From Prorocentrum cordatum (taxonomy: Eukaryota; Sar; Dinophyceae; Prorocentrales; Prorocentraceae): a stretch of 64,000 nucleotides of DNA. The notes below the pieces were generated by a model. That model did not search any database. It worked only from the letters and a program-made list of their open reading frames with translations, and was not told the DNA's origin. Shown one piece after another: positions 1-8,015 of this stretch (the first letter of the stretch is position 1; every line of letters begins with the position of its first letter). The stretch is taken from NCBI GenBank assembly GCA_963575745.1, contig CAUYUJ010001370.1, positions 463,501-527,500 on the forward strand, in the 5' to 3' direction. The position numbers were made by a program, and so were the translations under genes.

Positions 1-300
1 ATCCCAGTACACCCCTCACGCGCTTCGTGGCCCCATAGGGAGCTCCACCGAAGGCCCCAGTAGCGGCGCTTACATGCGTCTCCGCCACCCATCCCGCCCC
101 CCCCCCCCGCAGCAGCATCATGTTTCGGGGACCCATAGGGAGCTCCACTGGAGGCCCCAGTGGCGGCCCGCACATGCGTTTCCGCCACCCATGTCGGCAC
201 GCCCCGCGCGTGTTTCTTGTCCCCATAGGGAGCTTCGCCGAATGCCCCAGTGGCACCCATCTCGGCACACCCCTCACACGTTCCGTAATCCTATGGGGAG
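1..300. repeat. Degenerate minisatellite array, about 95-bp unit
   Basis: Four diverged copies of a block containing 'catagggagctccac' followed by a CCCCAG and an ATGCGT box start near 34, 135, 222 and 291. The unit is recognisably related to the 90-bp array at 10,967-11,940 and the 77-bp array at 16,432-18,690. The array runs off the left edge of the window. Open frames across it reflect the repeat composition and are not genes. Confidence 0.8.
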
Positions 301-309
301 TTCCATTGA

Positions 310-431
310 AGATGAAACCCGCAGCTGCGGTACTGACAACTGCATATGGTTGGGTTTTTCGCCAGGCTATTTTTTTTTGTTTTACATGTTCCTCCAAAAT
401 TCCCCTGTAGGAGGAAATGCCCCAGGCCCCC
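310..431 (+). repeat. Array tail module followed by a degenerate MITE-1 right end
   Basis: Positions 327-366 hold the tail 'actgcatatggttgggt' plus 'ttcgccagg', which also closes the arrays at 11,948-11,994 and 18,706-18,752. About 30 bp further, 394-431 resembles the right terminus of the MITE-1 family (a CCTGTAGGAGGA core then ATGCCC), now decayed. The same order of tail then MITE-1 end occurs at 11,948-12,062. Confidence 0.6.
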
Positions 432-613
432 ACCCAGCCCGCCTCCCACCCCCACCCCAGTTTGTTGGCCCTCCCGGGGTGACCTTCGCAGGGGTCTTCT
501 CAGAGGTCTCCAGAGGTCCTCGGAGGCCTTTGGGTACCAGTGCTGAGGCGTACATAGGTTTAAGTTGGGTATGCCTCTCTGCAGGGTGAATATTCAGAGA
601 AACAATAAATAGT
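432..613. other. Unassigned spacer
   Basis: Proline-rich-looking GC sequence with imperfect 'ggaggcct' and 'cagaggt' repeats at 493-535. No gene, RNA or element end was recognised. Confidence 0.4.
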
Positions 614-626
614 ATGGCGACGGTTA

Positions 627-660
<34 letters not shown>

Positions 661-1210
661 GGCGGTGCGCCGTGGCACGAACCCCCCCCCCCAGCACTAC
701 CGGGGGGTTTCGTGCACTACCGGGGGGTTTCGTGCAGCCCGCACCGGGTGCCGGCGGCGGCTTAGAACCCCCCCCCTTGCCGCTTTACCGGGGGGTTTCG
801 TGCAGGCCGCATTGGGGCCTCCCCTGTCGCTTTACCGGGGGGGTTCGTGCAGGCCGCGCTGCGTCTACCTGGGCTCCCCCCCCCCCCCCTTGTGGGAGGG
901 AGTGGGGGGGTGGGAGTGGGGGGGGGGTTGGGGGGGGTGCAGGTGGTGCTCCCTTGTCGAAGAGTGTGGCAGGTGCTCGCCTAGTGCTCTCTATTCGCGT
1001 CTGCTCCTCTATTTCCTCCTCCTCCTCCGCCTCCTCCTCCTCCTCCTCCGCCTCCTTCTCCTCCTCCTGCTCCTCCTCCTCCTTCTCCTCCTCCTCCTCC
1101 TCGTCTTCCTCCTCCTCTTCCTCGTCCTTTGTAATGCAGATTGGGGCCACAAGCATGCGAGTTGCGCCGCAGCCTCTCGTATTGTGGCCACGAGCCCAGC
1201 AGTGACGCCC
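614..1210 (+). repeat. Composite repeat module A, copy 1 (TA microsatellite, CGGGGGGTTTCGTGCA repeats, CCT tract)
   Basis: In order: (TA)n at 627-656; a 'gtcggcggtgcgcc' box; four copies of 'accggggggtttcgtgca' between about 700 and 855; a CCT/CTC tract at 1,012-1,131; and a distal box around 1,158-1,205 containing 'ctcgtattgtggccacgagc'. The whole series reappears in reverse-complement order at about 10,260-10,712. The inverted second copy with the same order of parts shows that this is a discrete repeat family and not a chance association of simple repeats. Confidence 0.75.
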
Positions 1211-1270
1211 TGTGCGGTGGACATTGCATTATTTATGCGTGTGCGCTGTGCCCTTCTCGGTCCATCCTGC

Positions 1271-1518
1271 TGCCACCTCTGTGTGCATCACCCAGATTCT
1301 TCATCTATATAGGGGCTCCAGGTCCCCGAGGGGGCCCGGCCCCATTTGTCTCCATGTCGGCACCGGGGCTCCAGGACCCCCCGTTCCCGGTCCAAGAGTG
1401 CTTAGATGGCCTCCAAGACGGCCATGATGGCTGAGACCGCTAAGATGGCCTCAAGAGAGCCCAAGATGGCCCCAAGATGCACCCCACGCGGCCCAGTATG
1501 GGGTCAAGATAGCTCAAG
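1271..1518 (+). repeat. Direct repeat B, copy 1
   Basis: About 248 bp, starting at the 'gccacctctgtgtgca' box and including 'tcatctatataggggctcc' and the 'cccagtatggggt' box. It is nearly identical to 2,358-2,607. The degree of identity points to a recent local duplication. Confidence 0.85.
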
Positions 1519-1534
1519 ATAGCCTCCGAGGCGG

Positions 1535-1571
1535 TCCGTAGCCATTTTGGCTCAAGCCATTTTGGCTCAAG
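1535..1571 (+). other. Dinoflagellate spliced-leader relic plus truncated second relic
   Basis: Positions 1,535-1,556 match the 22-nt dinoflagellate spliced leader exactly (starting TCCGTAGCC, ending GGCTCAAG). It is followed immediately at 1,557-1,571 by the last 15 bases of another leader (CCATTTTGGCTCAAG). That truncation begins right after the leader's internal AG. This is the pattern expected when an mRNA carrying a leader was retroposed, transcribed again and trans-spliced at that internal AG. It marks the 5' edge of a twice-cycled retroposed transcript. The leader sequence is established knowledge and the match is seen directly. Confidence 0.93.
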
Positions 1572-1645
1572 CCACATAGCGTCTCAAGCTAAACTTGAGA
1601 CGAGGATTTCCTAGTGTGGGGTCAATGTCCGACAGTCTGCGCTGG
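1571..1645 (+). repeat. Direct repeat C, copy 1 (directly downstream of the SL relic)
   Basis: Begins 'ccacatagcgtctcaagct' and is repeated with a few changes at 1,977-2,050. Copy 2 lacks the leader, so the copy at 1,571 is either a retroposed derivative or the locus copy 2 came from. Confidence 0.75.
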
Positions 1646-1646
1646 A

Positions 1647-1710
1647 CCCCTGGCGGCGCCTTCAGCGCCGCCCCTGGCGCGCGTAGCGCGCAAGGGAGAG
1701 GGGTGCAGTG
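1647..1710. repeat. GC palindromic box shared with 34,209-34,268
   Basis: Nested palindromes of the type GGCGGCGCC...CAGCGCCGCC and GCGCGC...GCGCGC within about 60 bp. The same box with small changes occurs at 34,209-34,268. It could form strong hairpins. No function is known. Confidence 0.6.
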
Positions 1711-1976
1711 CTTATAGAATCTGAGCGGCATCCAATCTCCATTCTGATTCAGCTTGTTCTTCGCCGATCCATCCCATTCCATTTGCCCCCCTCCCCCCAA
1801 GCTCCGATCTGAGGAACGAGAGAAGCCTGCGACAGGGTGGCGGAGTTTCATTGTTGGCGTTCGAATGTTCAGAAAGGGAATGGGTCGGCGCCTCAGTGTG
1901 CGTGCCGTTCGCGCCAAGGCGCGTCAGGCTGCAATGCTGGCTTGCAGGTGACGTCCGCCTGCAGGTGGCTTGCAGG

Positions 1977-2050
1977 CGCCACATAGCGTCTCAAGCTAAA
2001 CCTGAGACGAGGATCTCCGAGTGTGGAGTCAGTGTCCGACACTCCAGAGT
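1977..2050 (+). repeat. Direct repeat C, copy 2
   Basis: Second copy of the block following the SL at 1,571. It shares the 'gcgtctcaagctaaac' and 'gagacgagga' boxes. No leader precedes it. Confidence 0.75.
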
Positions 2051-2206
2051 GTGCTGGGTCGAGCGAATCCCTCCAGATTGTTTACAGATCTTTTGGTTAC
2101 CTATTTCTGTTGATGCACGGAGGTTTGTTCGCGGTATTGTTCGTTTTATTTGTGATGCACGTTTGCGCAGCATTTCGCGTTCGTTTTGCATGGCCGCCCG
2201 CTCTTT

Positions 2207-2360
2207 CAGTTGCGACCAGGTTCGTAGCGTGACTCACTTTCGATGTGCAAGTGAGCAAGACAGGAGGCTGGAGGGACAAGTCAACGAAGTCTGGAAATCC
2301 TCTTTCTTCACATTTGAGCGAATACATGCTGTCGCACAGATGTTTATCATTGTAGTCTGC
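2207..2360 (+). repeat. Direct repeat D, copy 1
   Basis: Starts 'ctctttcagttgcgacca' and includes 'gcaagtgagcaagacaggag'. Repeated at about 3,055-3,225 at roughly 90 percent similarity by eye. No coding sense was recognised. Confidence 0.8.
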
Positions 2361-2607
2361 CACCTCTGTGTGCACAAACACCCATATTCTTCATCTATAT
2401 AGGGGCTCCAGGTCCCCGAGGGGGCCCGGCCCCATTTGTCTCCATGTCGGCACCGGGGCTCCAGGACCCCCCGTTCCCGGTCCAAGAGTGCTTGGATGGC
2501 CTCCAAGAGGCCATGATGGCTGAGACCGCTAAGATGGCCTCGAGAGAGCCCGAGATGGCCCCAAGATGCACCCCGCACGGCCCAGTATGGGGTAAGGATA
2601 GCTCAAG
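2358..2607 (+). repeat. Direct repeat B, copy 2
   Basis: Near-identical copy of 1,271-1,518. It runs straight into the ATT-cassette left end at 2,612. Together with repeats C and D this makes 1,271-3,225 a nest of locally duplicated blocks. Confidence 0.85.
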
Positions 2608-2611
2608 CTAA

Positions 2612-2675
2612 ATTCTTGACGCTTCGCGTATCCCCACCAGCCCATCCAGAAACGACGCCCAGGCGAGTAGAGGTG
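2612..2675 (+). repeat. ATT-cassette left end, uninterrupted
   Basis: After ATT (2,612-2,614) the sequence 'cttgacgcttcgcgtatccc' runs on through CACCAGCCC to CGACGCCCAGGCG without a break. The same end at 39,676 and 61,476 is interrupted at the CACCAG position by an A9-tailed insert, so this copy serves as the natural empty site. No matching right end was found nearby, so the copy is truncated by the following microsatellite. Confidence 0.7.
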
Positions 2676-2739
2676 ATCAAGGAAGCGGGGCAGCATACAG
2701 AGGAACAAATTGCTGGGGAGGCCGTCGTACCCCAAGGGG

Positions 2740-2922
2740 GGGGGATGGAGGAGGAGTCGGAGGCGGAAGAGGAGGAGGATGATGAGGGGGGGGAGGGAGG
2801 AATGAGGAGGAGGAGGAATAGGCGGATTATGATGTTGATGTTGATATTGATGATGCTGATAATGACGATGATGGTGGTGGTCTTGAAGATGGTGATGGTG
2901 ATGGTGATGATGATGATGATGC

Positions 2923-2954
<32 letters not shown>

Positions 2955-2965
2955 GTGATGATGAG
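2740..2965. repeat. GGA then GAT microsatellite
   Basis: GGA/GAA-rich sequence (2,740-2,825) passes into imperfect GAT/GGT repeats (2,830-2,965). The same GGA-next-to-GAT arrangement recurs at 25,460-25,945 and 57,715-58,524. Poly-Met, poly-His and poly-Ile frames here are artefacts. Confidence 0.9.
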
Positions 2966-3054
2966 GGGGAGGAGGAGGAGGATAAGGGCCATCAGAAGAG
3001 TCAAAGGCCTTCTGCATGCCTCGCGGAGTCTCTTGGGATGTCTCTTGGGAGCCT

Positions 3055-3225
3055 TCCGCTCTTTCAGTTGCGACCAAATTCGTTGCATGACTCACTTCTG
3101 ATGTGCAAGTGAGCAAGACAGGAGGCTGGAAACACAAGTCCACGAAGTCCGGAAATACGGTTTCTTCACATTTGGGCGAAGACATGTTGTTGCACATATG
3201 TTTATCATTGTATTCTGCCACATCA
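3055..3225 (+). repeat. Direct repeat D, copy 2
   Basis: Second copy of 2,207-2,360. It ends shortly before the primase-bearing block begins. Confidence 0.8.
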
Positions 3226-3516
3226 GCTCTGCGAGTGCCGAGCAGAGCGTGCATCCACGTCATGGGTAGCGCACAGATGGCATGGCACCTCGTTGTGCTG
3301 CCTTCGCCCCCATGTACATATGGAGGCTCCCCCATGGGCCGGGGACTCCCCCATGTACATATGTTTCGTCCGGGGACTCCCATGGGCCGCCCCGCGCGCG
3401 CGAACTAGAATGTTCTTGATCGTTCTTGTTGTCCTATCGCTATTACTCTTTCTTGTCCCGTCTACGTTGGCCCAAGGTTGGATACTGCGGCCGACGCCGC
3501 GCACGATCCCACTGGC

Positions 3517-4560
3517 ATGCGCCTTCAAGCAGTTTCTCTCGCGATTCTTTCTTTGATGGCGGCTGGGGTTTCCATTGGCTTCCTCGATCGCGCCATCGCT
3601 GATGCGCGGCACTTCGTCGGCGCTTTTGGGCCGCAGGCTACTTTCACGGTGAGGTTCGTGAGCCAAGACAAGAAGACGGGCCATAAGTTGCCAGTTCTGG
3701 CAGCGGCCGCGCTGTCAGAGCAACTGCCTGGCCTCATCCACAGATCCCACGCGGAGGTGCTCCACTTGTTCGTCAGGCCCCACGGGGGGAACATCATCAT
3801 GCTCGACGCTGACGTGTCCGTCCTGCCCGATGGCCACGCGGAGTGCTTGGCGATGGCACCTGTGGTCGTTGTGGCCACCAGCGGATGGGAATGCTCAAAC
3901 CGTCAGTATTGGTACGCCATGGACCCTGCGGGGCTGCGGGGCGGGGAAGGCCGCAACGTCACACTCACCTTGCAGCGCCTGTTGGGCACAGATCCCAATT
4001 CCACTGCGGAAGAACAGTTGGGTCGCATGCCGGGGTCCCTTAACGCCAAGCCGCATAAGCTATGCACGGCGCAGCTTGTGACCGTGTCGCGAAGTTTCTT
4101 GAACGCTGCCCGCTTCTACTCCCTGACCGCCAGGCACACGCCGCGCCTGACCGTCGACAGAGCGGGCGACGTGTCGGCGCAGATACCTCGCGCACCTGCC
4201 CAGTACAAGGCGTCATCTGTGGCCCACGACGCCAGCAGCTTGGACTGGAAAGCGTGCTGCGAGTTCTGGGAACTGTCGCCGCACGCTTCCCTGCAAGATT
4301 GCATCGCGGCCGTGCATTGGCGCAAAACTACAGCGTGGGAAGCTTACAGGGAGACGACCGCTAAGAAGGCCAGGGACAGGGTGCTCCGAAGAAGCCCCGC
4401 CGCAGACACATCCCCGCCGCCGCCCGCGGCCGCGCCGCAGCCTGACGCTGGCCGCCCGCCTCCGCCGCCAAGTGCGCCGCCGATGCTCGTCGCCCACGCG
4501 CAAACTGCCGAACCTTCTTCGGGTTCCGGCGACGCGCAGGCGCCAAGCGGGGCCGCGCCG
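3517..4560 (+). CDS. Archaeo-eukaryotic primase domain, RepB/PrimPol type
   Basis: The frame is open from 3,478 (TTG). The first ATG in it is 3,517. Numbering residues from 3,478, the metal site appears as MLDADV with D110 and D112 in the hhDhD pattern. The second motif is S135-x5-N141-R-Q143-Y-W145. The LGRMPGSLNAKP stretch at 181-192 matches the 'RxPGxxNxKP' signature of RepB-like primases. A C-terminal helical segment (about 254-300, SLDWKACCEFWEL then KTTAWEAYRETTAKKA) matches the PriCT-like tail that usually follows. Such enzymes make primers for DNA replication. Past about residue 305 the frame becomes proline/alanine-rich, and sense appears to move from frame 1 to frame 2 between 4,390 and 4,700, by indel, intron or frameshifting. 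Key residues look intact. A RepB-type primase on an integrase element would be unexpected. The alternative is a separate gene lying beside the integrase. Confidence 0.72.
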
Positions 4561-5623
4561 CCTGTCCAGGCCGTCGGGGCACTCCCCGGGCGCTGCGGAG
4601 CCAGCGCCTGCTACGCCGCCGGTGTCTGCAGCCCGCGCGCTCGCGGCCGAGCAAAGCCGCCTTTGGCCCGCGGCGTCCTTCCGTCGTTTCTCGGGCGATT
4701 TGGGGTGCATCGACTCGCCCCCGTCCCCCGCTGCAAAAGCCGCGAGCAACGACCCGCCACGGTCAGGCAAGGCCGTGTCCGAGGGCGGGGCGCCTCCCGA
4801 CGATGTTGGCGCGTCGCCCCGCCGCCCTCCGCCCCCGCAGCCCGCGGGAGGAGACGGCGCGAGCGGCGACGGCGCCGAGCTGGAGTGCGCCAGAGGAGCG
4901 TTCACGTGTGCGGGCCTCGGAAAGCATTTGGCCAAGACGAGTTTCTCCAAGACCCAGCTCAAGTACGGCAGCGACAAGCGGTGCGTGGATTGCGCTCAAA
5001 AGGCACGCCCTGGGAAGGGCGTCTGCAGTGGCCATCGCCCGAGAAAGCTGAAGCAGTGTTCGTCTTGCCGCGCCGAGTTGGGGAAGGCATCTTTTGCCAG
5101 ATCCCTGTGGCTCTCAGCGGATTACGAGTCCCGCATCTGCAAGGGGTGCGCTGCGAAGCCAGGCCCGCCCCCAGAGCCTGCAGACAAAGTCGACGAGGAC
5201 ATGTTTGAGTCTCGGCCAGAGGCTCTACGATTCATCCTCACCTCGGCAAGTGCGCTCCCTTCCGTTGACATCCGTGCCAACGGCGCCGCGCGGACCTTGC
5301 ACGGCCGCTCTCAGCTAACCAGTATCGAGGTCGACGGGGGCTTGGCGGTGGAAGAGAAGCTTGAGCTACTCCAGAAAGCGCGCGACGAGGACCTTCAGCA
5401 CAGCGGTGGGGCCGATGGACTGCGCCGGGCCCTTGTCGATGCTATGGGGGGCTGGACGTACCTCGACCTGGGCGCCACCTTCTACGCGACGAGATGCGTT
5501 ACGCGTCGCCGAAGCACCTCTCGCGGAGCCTGCGTCGCAGACGCGCCGCTCCAACACCTTCCTGGGAAATTGGAGGCGCTGAATGTCGTCGGGCTCGATT
5601 TGAAGGTCCTGCCGTTCACGCGC
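4561..5623 (+). CDS. Proline-rich linker, two Stc1-like Cys-pair fingers, integrase N-terminal region with first catalytic Asp
   Basis: Read in frame 2. After a Pro/Ala-rich linker (to about 4,870) come two similar modules. Module one has a Cys near 4,887, FSKTQLKYG, then RCVDC (about 4,978). Module two has CSSC (about 5,058), a SFARSLW segment, then ICKGC (about 5,136). This spacing of Cys-x2-Cys pairs around an F-S/A-x-[ST/S]-Q/L-L core resembles the Stc1 zinc-binding fold. Further on, LLQKARDEDLQHSGG to FYATRCV (about 5,368-5,500) resembles a worn H2C2 integrase zinc domain, and VVGLDLKVLP (about 5,585-5,615) carries the first catalytic Asp of the integrase core. The exon is proposed to end at 5,623. 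The final finger Cys pair of the H2C2 domain is not clear, so decay or a small frameshift is possible. Confidence 0.55.
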
Positions 5624-6359
5624 GTCAGGAGAGGATGGAGAGGGGGGGGAATACGGGGGGGGAAGAGGTGGAAGAGGAGGGAGGAAAAAGGATGGAAAAG
5701 GAAGAGGAAGAGGAGTTCGAAGAGGACGAACGGGATGTGGAGGACGAGCTGGAGGGCAGGAGGTGGGCAGAGGAAGAGGGGGATGCAGAAAAGGAAACGG
5801 AAGGAAGAGGGTGGGGAGCGGGATGATGAGGGACGTTCGTTGGAGGCTAAAAAAGCGGAGGAGGAGAAGGGGGAGGAGGGGGGGGAGGAGGAGGAGGAGG
5901 GGGGGATTGGACCGGGGGGGGAGAGGGCGAGGAGGGGGGAGGGGGAGGAGGAGGAGGAGGGGGAGGAGAAGCAGGAGCACGAGGAGAAGCAGGAGCACGA
6001 GGAGGAGGAGGAGGAGGTGGTGGAGGAGGAGGAGGAGGAGGAGGGGGGGAGAAGGGGGCAGGGAGGGGAGGAGGGAGGAGGGGGAGGGAGGAGGAGAGGG
6101 AGGAGGAGGAGGAGGAGGAGGAAGAGGAGGAGGCGGCGGAAGGAGGATGCCAGAGGGGCAGCAGCCAGCACCATGAGGAGGAGCAGGAGGAGAAGCAGGA
6201 GGAGGAGGGGGAGGAGGGGGAGGGCGGGGAGCAGGAGGAGGAGGAGGGGGAGGAGGAGGAGGAGGAGGAGGAGGAGGAGGAGGAGGAGGAGCAGGGCGAA
6301 GAGGATGAGCAGGAGGAGCAGGAGGAGCAGGAACCGAGGAAATTCGTTATTCCGCCAAG
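5624..6359 (+). other. Candidate intron consisting mostly of GGA microsatellite
   Basis: It begins GTCAGG at 5,624 and ends CCAAG before GCA at 6,360. Its length is 736 bp, which moves the reading frame from 2 to 3, exactly what is needed to join VVGLDLKVLPFTR to AMPSWTLLVLVDFASGK. The interior is almost pure GGA/GAG repeat. A strand of the integrase core (beta-1, first Asp) lies before it and beta-2 after it. Whether it is spliced cannot be told from DNA alone. The alternative is a microsatellite insertion that kills the gene. Confidence 0.5.
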
Positions 6360-7085
6360 GCAATGCCGTCTTGGACGTTACTCGTGCTAGTGGACTTCGC
6401 CAGCGGGAAGTTGCGGCCCAAGGACTTCGACGCTGCGCCTTCGGAACAAGACTCCGCGAGTTTGTCTGGGGTGCAGTCTTTCCTGCTTGACTGGGTGATG
6501 TCCGTGGTCAACCACGCCGCGACAGTGTGGTGGGGCGACAACGGGGGGCAGTTCAAAACCGTGATCAACGCACTGATGGAGAGCACGTTCGGCACGGTCC
6601 CTGTGTTTATCCCGCCGGGACATCCAGCGTCCAACGGTTTGACAGAGAGGATGAACGGTGTCTTGGGCCGCTTGGCGAACGACCGGTCGAAATTGCAATC
6701 AGTGACCGCGGCTTTGAACAACGCCTCCAGGGGTAGGCACTCGTGCCCCCCAGAGGTGCTTTATCGTTTGCTTCTCCCTCGCCGCAGCACTCTCACGCAC
6801 CAGGCGGTTCGGCAGCAGATGCAGGTCGCGGGGGCCGCGAGCGCCGAGGTCGATCGGGGCGCATTCCTGGCAGCCTATGCAGAGATGGTGGAGAAGATGG
6901 AGGCCGATGGGGTGCCGCAGCACCTGATTGACGACCACGTCACCCAAGTCAGCACGATCCGCGACGCGATGTCCTCCAGGCAGCTGCGGATAGACATCGG
7001 CAGCCGGCTGCAGTGGTCGAGGAATTCGTCCAACAGGGGCATGGTGTTCTACACGGGCGACGTCGTGTGGATCCGGAAGAGTCAG
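6360..7085 (+). CDS. Retroviral-type integrase catalytic core (rve), D,D(35)E
   Basis: Numbering from the ATG at 6,363: TLLVLVDFASG (5-15) is the beta-2/3 region, WWGDNGGQF (57-64) carries the second catalytic Asp at D59, and FIPPGHPASNGLTERMNG (82-99) carries the Glu at E95. There are exactly 35 residues between D59 and E95. The downstream GMVFYTGDVVWIRK (ending near 7,079) begins the C-terminal SH3-like domain. Integrases of this fold join element DNA to host DNA. The first Asp lies upstream at about 5,600. The sequence is closer in style to gypsy/Polinton integrases than to copia ones. No aspartic protease, RT or RNase H was found around it. Confidence 0.85.
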
Positions 7086-8015
7086 GTCATGCTCCTTTCC
7101 ATTCATTTCGACAGAATCCCCGCTGCCATTTCAGTTGTTCCCTCCCTTCTTCGAAGGCCACGACAGCAGGTCCCAATGACTTTGCTTGACATATGCTGGC
7201 GACTTTGGTGTGTGCGAAGGAGCCCCAGAGGAAACAGGGATGTCGTTCGTGACAGCGTCGGCCTGCCCCGTGCGGTTGGTCGCGGCAGGTTCTGAAGAGG
7301 ATGGCCAACCGCACGCCGAAACGCTGAGGGCGAACTGGGCCAGGGGTGCCCGAATAGTTGGGCATACTAAGTCCGATACCAAAGGAGGATCCCAAGACCA
7401 AGATAATGCCGATTATATCGCACTTGTGTTGACATGTAGTTGCTTTAAGAATCCTTCCATTCAGAGTTGACATGATGTTGCGCTTGTTGTGATATGACCG
7501 GCAAATGACGATTTCGGCTCCCAGGGCGCTGGCGTCAGAATACTGTTCACTATCCGAGTCACTGATCGCATAAAGGATCTCGAAGAGGAAGTGCCCCCGA
7601 TCGCTGTCTCCCATTGCGCTAACCTCAGTGGGCCCACGGCCACGTGGCATAGCTATATGCATAGCATGTACTGTTGTTACTGCTACACGATATCTCGGGC
7701 ACCGGTCCCCTTCGAACTGGTCTTGGGACCTTTCCTGCTCTCCCTTCCCCCCCGCTTCCTCGTCGCCGCGCTGGGCGCAGCTCTAAAAACTGTTCGTGTC
7801 GCCCTCCCGTTATCCTCCTTCTCTCTGGCTGTCATTCCACCAGTGATCACGAGTTACGCAGGAGACTTCGCGGGATCTGACTTTGAAAAGTTGGCCGTGG
7901 TTCAATCCCGAGCCAGGGGGGGGAGATCGGCCCGAAGGTCAATGCAAAACCTTCCGCGTACCTGGGCACTGCCCCCCTTCGCAAACCAGAAAGCAATTTT
8001 CCGTTCTGCCCGCAG
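7086..8015 (+). other. Candidate 930-bp intron in the integrase C-terminus
   Basis: Exon sense stops after WIRKSQ at 7,085, and the next bases are GTCATG. At the far end TTCCGTTCTGCCCGCAG is followed at 8,016 by GTCGGCGCG, a pyrimidine-rich acceptor of the AG-G type common in dinoflagellates. The length of 930 is a multiple of three and both junctions are phase 0, so the protein reads WIRKSQ-VGAKDVRDKCEDG. The same CAGGTC hexamer sits at both ends, as expected of introner-type insertion or coincidence. The interior shows no gene or known repeat. Confidence 0.6.

Noticed and set aside
7897-7916. GGTTCAATCCC, tRNA T-arm-like
   Set aside because: No matching acceptor or anticodon structure upstream, and it lies in the candidate intron.
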